Below are positions 57,471-64,000 of a stretch of DNA of 64,000 nt, piece after piece (within the stretch, counting starts at the first letter, position 1; every line of letters starts with the position of its first letter). The translations under genes and the position numbers were made by a program. Source of the DNA: Planctomycetaceae bacterium (lineage in GTDB: Bacteria; Planctomycetota; Planctomycetia; Pirellulales; Pirellulaceae); the NCBI GenBank assembly GCA_016794985.1, contig JAEUIQ010000021.1, positions 186,001-250,000 on the forward strand. Direction: 5' to 3'. Below the pieces are notes generated by a model. The model was not told the origin of the DNA and did not search any database. It saw only the letters and a list, made by a program, of their open reading frames with translations.

Positions 57471-57952
57471 TTTTTGCTACATGTCCGCAGGACGTCGGGC
57501 CATCGACGGACCGAATCTTGGATGTTCGTGGCGGCTAAGGGTTGAAAGTGGATTGGCATCTGGGCCAATCCACGGCAAAACCCAGCGATTTCTGTAATTG
57601 GCATACGATTCGCATGAACGTAGGGTTCGCACATCGGAAATTGGCCGTTCGACAAGTTCGAAGCACGTGTGTTGGGGATAGCGATAATAGCGTTCAGTCG
57701 GTTCGGGCCGAATGGTCTGGGCAGAGAATCGCGATTGTAGCGGAACCAGCAGGAAATGGTCGGTTTTGTGTAGTGCAAATCGGGAGCACGAAATAAACTA
57801 ACAGGATGGGACGCTTGGTAGCGGCGTTTCAACATAAACAGGGAGCGTGACACTTCCTTTCAAAACCTTTGGGTCGCAAATTGTTGCATCGCCGGGTCAA
57901 TTGTGAACGGTGGAATGACGGCAACTTGAGGACCGAGAACCGGAGCTTTTTA
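57471..57952. other. Intergenic, no gene seen
   Basis: This 482-base stretch lies upstream of the VWA gene. An 84-codon ORF (57542-57796) and the extended upstream frame of the VWA gene (57869-57952) are unlikely to be translated. No hairpin terminator was identified after 57470. Confidence 0.45.
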
Positions 57953-60900
57953 ATGATTTATCGTCGTTTTACGAACCTGAAATTGGCACTTGCGGGCTGC
58001 GTCGCATTGGGTGGTAGCTTGGCTGGCGTTGGAAATCTTGCTGCTGCAACGCCGATGACACCGATTGAAAAGGTGGTCGCTCTAGTTTTTGACGACCAAG
58101 CTCGGCAAGATTCGCGGATGGTGACCTTTGCTCATTCGGACGGTCAGAACCGGTTTGCATTGAGTCTATTGCCGAAGTTGCCGGCGGCCCAGAATCAACA
58201 AAGTCACGTTTTGATCCTGGTTGATACTTCGGCCAGCCAAACGGGTGTCTTTCAGCAAGACTCGATTGCCATGGCTCGCGCCATTGCAGATGGTTTGAGC
58301 GATGAAGACCGCGTTCGAATTGCGGCCGTTGATCTTGATGCGGTTCCGTTGGGCGGTGAAGGTTACTACGGCGCCAGCTCGACCGAATTGCAGCAGGCAT
58401 TGAGCCAACTTGAACAGCGAACGCCGCTGGGTGCAACCGATCTGGAACGAGTGTTCGGTTGGACGATCAACGAATTCAAGTCGCTGGACAAATCGCAACC
58501 TCGCCATGTGATTTACATTGGCGACGGAGTTTGTGGACCATCGACCTTTGCCTCCGAAAAGTTTGCCAAGTTGGTAAATGAACTGCGGGACCATCAAATC
58601 CCGGTTTCCAGCTTCGCGATTGGTCCGGAACGGAACGTCGAGTTGTTGTCGATTCTCGCGAATCAGACCGGCGGCAATGTTTTCATGGACTCGGATGTCA
58701 GTGGATCAGCGGATATCGCTGCGGCCGAATTGGTGAATACGGTTCGTGGCAACGTATTTTGGCCAACGACTGCCGATTCACAGGGCGTCTTGGCAAGTAC
58801 ATTCCCCAGCCGTTTGGTTCCGCTGCGTTCGGATCGTGATTCCATTTTGTTGGGAACGTCCAGCGATCTGAAGCCGTTTGAGATGAGTGTTCAAGGCGAA
58901 GTCAATGGCCAGTCCGTTTCGCAATCGTGGGCTGTCAATCCGGAAGCCAGTGACGCGCAGTTTTCCTTTTTGACCTATTTGGTCGACCAAGCTCAAAAGG
59001 ATCAGGGAGTCCGCCTGCCGACGGTTGGTTCGGCAGGTTTGCGCGAAGTGGCGATGTTGCTCGATGCCTCGTCGCGGGCCATGCTGGTGATGGCGAATGA
59101 TGCAGCCGAACGCGGCGAACAAGATGTCGCACGAACCTTGGTTTCGGCGGTGGTAGAACGTGCTCCAGCCAATGCTCGCGCGACCCAGTTGCAAGATGGA
59201 TTGGCAGATCCGTTCGGTGCCCAGGATGGAGCCGCGAGTGCTCCTGGCACACCTCAAGCAGCTGAAGATCAAGCTGGTTCGAGTTTGATTGGTATGTCAG
59301 ACGAAATGCAAAAGGCATACGTAGGACGATTGAACACTTACGTCAACAATGAAGTCAAGCAAGCAGCGGAACGTATGAAATCCAATCCTGAGACGGCGGT
59401 CACGCGGCTCAAGGAAGTGATTTCAAGCATCGAAAATGCGGCCGATGCCCCACAAGAAACTCGTCAGCGTTTGCTCAGCCAATTGGATGTGGCGTTGTCG
59501 AACGCTCAAAAAGCGGCCATCGAGTACCGTGTCGATGAACAACAACGAGCAATCGCTCGTGCGACTTCGTCTGAACGCGATGAAATGTTGAAGTCAATGG
59601 AACAACAAAATACAAAAGTTGTTCGGTTGGTTCAGCAGTTTGAAGGTTTGCTTCGCGATATCGAGCACACCCAAGAGACATCCGATCTCAATCGATTGAT
59701 TGACAAAGTTCGCGAAACCAAGCAAGTGACGGAAGAAACAGCGCCGGATACCGAGATTGCTGCTTCGATTGGTTTGACCGGACACATGCAATCGGCGTTT
59801 CGTTCTAGCTTGATCATGGATCAGAAGCGTTTGGACATGGTTTACATGTTGGCTTCGGTTGAGGAGTCGGGACTGCCTTTTGATGACCGTATTCCGATCC
59901 GTTACCCAGACGCCGACGAATGGCATCAAAAGAAGATGCTGCGGAAGAAGTACGAGCGAGTGGCGTTGTTCGAAGAAGGTGGCAACGAACAGAAGATTAA
60001 TGCTGCCTTGGAACGTACCTTCGATGGAAACGCGCTCAAGTTCAATGGTGCGTCGATCAATGACTTCTCTAGCCGGTTGATGGAGTTTTATGGTGTTAAC
60101 ATTCGTGTCGATAGCAAGACCTTGGAAGAGGCCGGGATTGATGCGGATGGTGGCGATATCACTTTGCCGTACTCCGGGATCAAGCTGCGAAATGCCTTGA
60201 AGATTGCCTTGGACGAATTGGATTTGACCTACCAAGTTCGTGATGAAGTATTGACCATTACCACGAAGGAAAAGGCCGAAGAGAACCTCGTGTCTTTGGT
60301 CTACGATGTGGCCGACCTCGTCCTTCCTCTGGCGCCAATGGGTGGTGGCATGATGGGCGGCATGGGCGGTGGCATGGGCGGCATGGGCGGTGGCATGGGT
60401 GGTATGGGCGGCGGTATGGGTGGCATGGGTGGCGGCATGGGTGGTATGGGTGGTGGCATGGGCGGTGGGATGTTTAACGTCCAAGACGTGCCAGCTCAAA
60501 AGTCGAATGATGACTCGATGCCGGCCGTTTTGAATGTGACCCCAGCGGAAGGCCAGACTTTAGATAGTGCCTGGGATAGCTTTTTCTCGACCCAGTTTGC
60601 AGACGCCGACCAAGTCAAGAACACTGCCAGCAAGTTGACGGCTGATCGCAACTTTGCTGAGTTGCGGGCCTTGATCCGAGGGGCGATTCGCAACCAACAA
60701 TCGCAGCCTTGGATGTACCAAGGTCTGTATGTCGCTTCGGTTGCGTTGGGAGAATCCCAAACCGAGATCGAACGATTGTTGATGACCGTGATGGACTGGG
60801 ATAACTCGCGTGACTCGGCGATGAACTTGGCCGCTTTTATGGCGGATAACAAGATGGCCAATCGGTCGGTCCGCATTTTACAGGATCTAAGTGCACGTTA

Positions 60901-61906
60901 CCCGGTCTGGGCACAGCCTTATGAAGTTGGGTTGCGTGCTGTTCGAGAAACTCAAAACACAGATGACATCCAATGGGCCGTGACTGGGATTTTAGGTCAA
61001 GCATGGCCGAACAACCCAACGATCGTTAAAGAAGCTACCAACTTGGCAAGTGCCACGGTAGTCCGTCTCAAGAGCGAAGGCCAAACCGAGCGGGCTGCTG
61101 AGTTGGAGAAAGCTCTGATCGCAGCTTTGGAACGCGACGTCATCGTCCGCGTGAGCTGGACGGGATCCGCGGACTTGGATTTGGTTGTGGAAGAACCCAC
61201 CGGCGCCGTTTGCTCCCATGTAATTCCGCGAACAATAAGTGGCGGAGTAATGATGAAGGATGCGTTCCCGGATCCAAACTCGAAGGACAGCAAAGTCTAT
61301 TCCGAATACTATGTCTGTCCGAAGGGCATTGCTGGAGATTACAAGGCTTGGATTCGCGTTGTCAAAGGTCAAGTTGCTGGTGGCAAGGTATCGGTCGAGA
61401 TCTTCCGTAACTTCCGCAACCCGTTGCAAACTTCGCAAATGAAGGAAATTGAACTTGGCGATCGCCCCGCCTATTTGGTGAACTTTGCTTTAGAGCATGG
61501 GCGGCGGGATGCTTCGGAAGTTGCGGTCCAGCAGGCTCTCGCTAATCAAGGCGTTGCCATGGAACGTGAGGCGATTTTGGCCCTGAGTGGTGAAGAACTT
61601 TATGAAGGTTCGACCGACTCGACTGATACGGCCGGAGCCCCTATTCGCAAGCAATTGCGAGGTCTTAATCGCAATGGCGTTGGTTACCAACCGCAAATTA
61701 CTCAGATTCCGTCCGGGCCTTCGTGGTCGGGATTGGCGTTCACTTCCTACGACCGGATGTATGTCTTCGTCAACGGAACCCCGCAGTTCATGGAATTGAT
61801 CGACTTCGACACCTTCACGTTCGCTGGTGCTGACGCCGGCGGCGGTGGACTTGGTGGTGGGCTAGGTGGCGGCTTGGGTGGCGGTTTGGGTGGCGGGTTG
61901 TTCTAA
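57953..61906 (+). CDS. Giant exported VWA-domain protein with STN-like and DUF2135-like domains
   Basis: From ATG 57953 (GGAG seven bases upstream) the protein has 1317 residues. A signal peptide (LKLALAGCVALGGSLAG) precedes a von Willebrand A domain (about 80-260) with the MIDAS motif DTSAS in VLILVDTSASQTG. A helical region follows (about 440-640). Residues about 680-775 resemble the STN/secretin N-domain (DFSSRLMEFYGVNIRVDSK, IKLRNALKIALDELDLTYQV). Next is a Met/Gly-rich stretch (about 796-840), a TPR-like helical region and a DUF2135/YfaP-like domain (about 1062-1160, VSWTGSADLDLVVEEPTG). The end is Gly/Leu-rich. The combination points to an envelope adhesion or assembly protein; function unknown. 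A strong terminator follows. Confidence 0.85.
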   Translation: MIYRRFTNLKLALAGCVALGGSLAGVGNLAAATPMTPIEKVVALVFDDQARQDSRMVTFAHSDGQNRFALSLLPKLPAAQNQQSHVLILVDTSASQTGVFQQDSIAMARAIADGLSDEDRVRIAAVDLDAVPLGGEGYYGASSTELQQALSQLEQRTPLGATDLERVFGWTINEFKSLDKSQPRHVIYIGDGVCGPSTFASEKFAKLVNELRDHQIPVSSFAIGPERNVELLSILANQTGGNVFMDSDVSGSADIAAAELVNTVRGNVFWPTTADSQGVLASTFPSRLVPLRSDRDSILLGTSSDLKPFEMSVQGEVNGQSVSQSWAVNPEASDAQFSFLTYLVDQAQKDQGVRLPTVGSAGLREVAMLLDASSRAMLVMANDAAERGEQDVARTLVSAVVERAPANARATQLQDGLADPFGAQDGAASAPGTPQAAEDQAGSSLIGMSDEMQKAYVGRLNTYVNNEVKQAAERMKSNPETAVTRLKEVISSIENAADAPQETRQRLLSQLDVALSNAQKAAIEYRVDEQQRAIARATSSERDEMLKSMEQQNTKVVRLVQQFEGLLRDIEHTQETSDLNRLIDKVRETKQVTEETAPDTEIAASIGLTGHMQSAFRSSLIMDQKRLDMVYMLASVEESGLPFDDRIPIRYPDADEWHQKKMLRKKYERVALFEEGGNEQKINAALERTFDGNALKFNGASINDFSSRLMEFYGVNIRVDSKTLEEAGIDADGGDITLPYSGIKLRNALKIALDELDLTYQVRDEVLTITTKEKAEENLVSLVYDVADLVLPLAPMGGGMMGGMGGGMGGMGGGMGGMGGGMGGMGGGMGGMGGGMGGGMFNVQDVPAQKSNDDSMPAVLNVTPAEGQTLDSAWDSFFSTQFADADQVKNTASKLTADRNFAELRALIRGAIRNQQSQPWMYQGLYVASVALGESQTEIERLLMTVMDWDNSRDSAMNLAAFMADNKMANRSVRILQDLSARYPVWAQPYEVGLRAVRETQNTDDIQWAVTGILGQAWPNNPTIVKEATNLASATVVRLKSEGQTERAAELEKALIAALERDVIVRVSWTGSADLDLVVEEPTGAVCSHVIPRTISGGVMMKDAFPDPNSKDSKVYSEYYVCPKGIAGDYKAWIRVVKGQVAGGKVSVEIFRNFRNPLQTSQMKEIELGDRPAYLVNFALEHGRRDASEVAVQQALANQGVAMEREAILALSGEELYEGSTDSTDTAGAPIRKQLRGLNRNGVGYQPQITQIPSGPSWSGLAFTSYDRMYVFVNGTPQFMELIDFDTFTFAGADAGGGGLGGGLGGGLGGGLGGGLF
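60340..60470 (+). repeat. In-gene repeat encoding Gly/Met-rich stretch
   Basis: About ten copies of a 12-base unit, GGCATGGGCGGT and variants, encode repeated GGMGGGMGG inside the VWA protein. A second, shorter run encoding GGGLGGGLGG lies at about 61845-61902. Confidence 0.85.
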
Positions 61907-61957
61907 CCTTATTCTCCGCAGTTCCGATGCGACTTGATCGCTCGGGTTTTTGATCCA

Positions 61958-61993
61958 GCGAGACATTGCCGATGGCGATGTCTCGCTTTTTTT
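61958..61993 (+). terminator. Rho-independent terminator after the VWA gene
   Basis: GCGAGACATTGCC (61958-61970) pairs with GGCGATGTCTCGC (61974-61986) over 13 positions including one G-U pair, with a 3-base loop, followed by seven T (61987-61993). It ends the rightward transcript. Its T-run meets the stop codon of the convergent methyltransferase gene (61992-61994). Confidence 0.93.
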
Positions 61994-63212
61994 ACGTTCC
62001 TTCGACAAAGACATTGGCTTTGACCCCACCGGCATCTGTCAAAAAGGCTGAACGCAGTCGGATTCCGGTCTTATAAGCGAGTTCACGTTGACTGGTGATC
62101 AAAGCCAAGCGAACCCCTCGCGTTCGACGCAATTCTCCCAGCCGCTGATAAATCGAATTCAAATGCTGGCGGGCTTGAATTCGATCGCCCCAAGGTGGAT
62201 TCGTGAGTATCGTCTTGGGATCGTCCTCCCATTCCAGTTTCCTAACATCTTGCTGCACCCATTCGATTTGTGGACAGACGATCCTTGGCGCCGTGTCGTA
62301 AATCGCATTTAACTCTCGTGGAAGCAATGTCGCTGCCGCTGTTACGGACCCCGACCACACGTCCCAATTCTCGCGTGCCGAGCTCAATGCTTGAGGGTCG
62401 CAATCCGCACCCAAAAACTTTGGAGCGACGGCTCGAGTTTCCACCAATCGCTCTCGCTTGATCCCTTGTAGCCATTGTCGGTCTGCCAGAGGCGTTGCCA
62501 CCATGGCAAACGAACGAAGCAGCCCTGGAGGAATACGACTGGCCCAGGCCGCGGCTTCAATCAAGATAGTTCCCGAACCACAGCAGGGATCGACGACCGC
62601 CGTCTGGCCATCCCAACCAGAAGCAACAACCAAAGCCCGAGCCAAATCTTCACGAAGCGGAGCACGAAAAGGATTTTTTCGATAACCTCGCCGATGCAAG
62701 GGTGTGCCACTTATGTCCAAGGAGATCGTGCACAAGTCATGCTCCAGTCGTACAACCAGACCGGGGGTTTCTTCCTCCGTTGTCTGTAGCGTGATTGGTG
62801 TTTCGCTCGCGCGGCCCGTGTGGCCTAAAGACTTTTCAACTTGTTGCTGAACTCGCTGTTCGATGGCTCCGGAATGATAAAGTTTCGACTTTTTCGACGT
62901 TGCCCGCACGATTACCGGAACAGAGGGAAGCAGCCAATGGTGCCAGTCAATTCTTGTCAGGCGTTTTTCTAACTCATTGAAGTGCCGAACTGGGAATTCA
63001 TCAATCCGGACCAAAACACGGGCCGCTAACCCAAGTCCAACCAATGCATGCCCCGCGGTTAATTGATCCCCCGCAAAAAGGACGCCACCCGCAGTTGCTG
63101 TGATGTCTGTCGGCACCGAAACTCCCCGATCCGCAGGAAGCAGTTCCGAAATTTCTTGGGCCAATAACGGTTCAATCCCAGGTGCACAGGACGCGAATAA
63201 ACGCAGGTTCAT
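61992..63212 (-). CDS. THUMP-domain class I rRNA methyltransferase (RlmL/TrmN-like)
   Basis: The 406-residue protein (ATG 63212, MNLRLFASCAPGIEPLLAQE) has an N-terminal ferredoxin-like and THUMP RNA-binding region (about 1-155) and an UPF0020-type SAM methyltransferase. The latter shows HRRGYRKNPFRAPLREDLA, the SAM-binding VVDPCCGSGTILIEAA, and the N-methyltransferase motif ILTNPPWGDRIQ (NPPW). RlmL-type enzymes make m2G in 23S rRNA; related TrmN/Trm14 act on tRNA, so the substrate is uncertain. It is cytoplasmic. Its ATG overlaps the stop of the upstream sulfite reductase gene by four bases (ATGA), so the two are translationally coupled. An upstream in-frame start at 63257 would sit deep inside that gene. 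Confidence 0.9.
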   Translation of the reverse strand: MNLRLFASCAPGIEPLLAQEISELLPADRGVSVPTDITATAGGVLFAGDQLTAGHALVGLGLAARVLVRIDEFPVRHFNELEKRLTRIDWHHWLLPSVPVIVRATSKKSKLYHSGAIEQRVQQQVEKSLGHTGRASETPITLQTTEEETPGLVVRLEHDLCTISLDISGTPLHRRGYRKNPFRAPLREDLARALVVASGWDGQTAVVDPCCGSGTILIEAAAWASRIPPGLLRSFAMVATPLADRQWLQGIKRERLVETRAVAPKFLGADCDPQALSSARENWDVWSGSVTAAATLLPRELNAIYDTAPRIVCPQIEWVQQDVRKLEWEDDPKTILTNPPWGDRIQARQHLNSIYQRLGELRRTRGVRLALITSQRELAYKTGIRLRSAFLTDAGGVKANVFVEGT

Positions 63213-64000
63213 GCCCCGCAAACCGCTTGCAAACCAGCCGCTCCAAATCGATGACAAAAATCACCAAAGTGTTCGCGATTGGCTCGTTCCCGCTGAAACA
63301 ACTGCAAGACTTTCGTTAGCTCCGGAACAATTTGGTCGGCTGGGACCATGTCTTTGTACAAGAAGGCCAGTCGCGTACCCAAATGAGAGCCACCCAAATA
63401 GACCGTGTATTTTTCTTTCGCTTTACCAACCAGTCCAATTTCGGCATTGTAAGGTCGCGCGCATCCGTTGGGACAACCCGTCATTCGCACATGGATTGGT
63501 TGATCTGCCAAACCTAACGCCTGGAGTTGCAGTTCAAATTGGTCCATGATTCCCGGGAGAGCCCGTTCGCTTTCCGTAATGGACAAGCCACAAGTGGGCC
63601 AAGCCACACAGGCCATCGACCAACGCCGCGTAGGCAAATAGTCTTCGCTAAGTTTGATCCCATGCCGAACCAGAATTTCTTCCACAACCGGTTTCTGCTC
63701 GGGCGTCAAATCACAGAACATCACGCTTTGTTGCGCTGTCAGTCGAATCGCAGGTTTCAATCTCGAGACTAACTCGCGCAACGCCGACTTCAGTTGGAGC
63801 CCCGGTCGATCCACGATGCGTCCGTTTTCGACGTTCAACCCGTAGCACCAAAGCCCATTTTCCTGATCAATCCAACCTAAGGCATCGTGAGCGTCGCTTA
63901 TTGGGACGTCCCGTGTTGGAGTCAACGCTTGCCCCCAATACTGTGCCACATGTTCGCGAAACTTCTCGATACCCCAATCTCGAATCAAGTACTTCAATCG
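63209..64000 (-). CDS. Assimilatory sulfite reductase hemoprotein, C-terminal part
   Basis: The frame runs off the window at 64000, so only about 263 C-terminal residues are seen. They contain the siroheme/4Fe-4S Cys pairs CVAWPTCGLSITESERALPG and RMTGCPNGCARPYNAEIGLVG, which together ligate the bridged cofactor as in E. coli CysI. RLKYLIRDWGIEKFR and PAIRLTAQQSVMFCDLTP are the usual preceding segments. The RMTGCPNGCARP sequence is typical of sulfite rather than nitrite reductase, but I cannot exclude nitrite reductase. The enzyme reduces sulfite to sulfide for cysteine synthesis in the cytoplasm. The 3' end overlaps the methyltransferase start. Confidence 0.9.
   Translation of the reverse strand, partial: RLKYLIRDWGIEKFREHVAQYWGQALTPTRDVPISDAHDALGWIDQENGLWCYGLNVENGRIVDRPGLQLKSALRELVSRLKPAIRLTAQQSVMFCDLTPEQKPVVEEILVRHGIKLSEDYLPTRRWSMACVAWPTCGLSITESERALPGIMDQFELQLQALGLADQPIHVRMTGCPNGCARPYNAEIGLVGKAKEKYTVYLGGSHLGTRLAFLYKDMVPADQIVPELTKVLQLFQRERANREHFGDFCHRFGAAGLQAVCGA

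Noticed and set aside
57542..57796. 84-codon forward ORF before the VWA gene
   Set aside because: No signal peptide, domain or ribosome-binding site; composition unlike the neighbours.

Overview
The window looks like a chromosomal segment of a planctomycete, most likely Pirellulaceae/Pirellulales. The family-level reasons are a DUF1559 pseudopilin-like protein, a VPEP/PEP-CTERM surface protein, a giant VPS10-like propeller protein, a VWA protein with Gly/Met-rich stretches, a membrane Ser/Thr kinase, many planctomycete-type secreted proteins of unknown function, moderate GC, and frequent GTG/TTG starts. No insertion sequence, prophage, integrase or CRISPR array was seen, and there is no obvious composition break.

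Layout. 1-7.4 kb: 5' part of a TPR gene, tRNA-Val(UAC) with a good promoter, a sugar-phosphate-isomerase-like protein followed by two GT4 glycosyltransferases, then argH and folD. 7.4-15.3 kb: an AAA+ ATPase, a membrane-anchored protein with a possible nuclease-like tail, two small exported proteins, the glgB-moaC pair, and an RNase HI homologue with an eroded active site. 15-25 kb: a secreted CE1-like esterase, a type I secretion pair (ABC exporter with inactive C39-like domain plus HlyD-type adaptor), an RlmM-like rRNA 2'-O-methyltransferase behind a zinc-ribbon membrane protein, and a class II photolyase. 24.6-36.4 kb: a 1604-residue VPS10/PDZ protein, an MBOAT wax-synthase-like acyltransferase with a small membrane partner, a CHAD protein, and a 1289-residue isochorismatase-ThuA-hydrolase-hydrolase fusion. 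36.6-43.5 kb: nrnA-like DHH phosphoesterase, ribF, a soluble histidine kinase, and the pnp-rpsO pair with a clear terminator. 44-49 kb: an S9 peptidase, a cobalamin riboswitch, a pseudopilin-like gene and a DUF4465 PEP-CTERM surface protein. 49-64 kb: a DsbD with tandem sensor domains coupled to an atypical SDR, a membrane Ser/Thr kinase, an unknown exported protein, a VWA/STN/DUF2135 exported giant, a perfect terminator, and a sulfite reductase gene translationally coupled to a THUMP rRNA methyltransferase.

The most interesting unit is the cobalamin riboswitch followed, on the same strand and without an intervening recognised gene, by a DUF1559 pseudopilin and a DUF4465/PEP-CTERM protein (46.5-48.8 kb). 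It has no known B12 enzyme or BtuB/BtuF-type transporter, so it could be a planctomycete B12-regulated surface system. Other unusual items are multidomain fusions and enzyme homologues with altered catalytic residues (RNase H-like, SDR, C39-like domain, first hydrolase domain of the fusion). All functional calls come from reading the sequence and recalling families; no database search was run.
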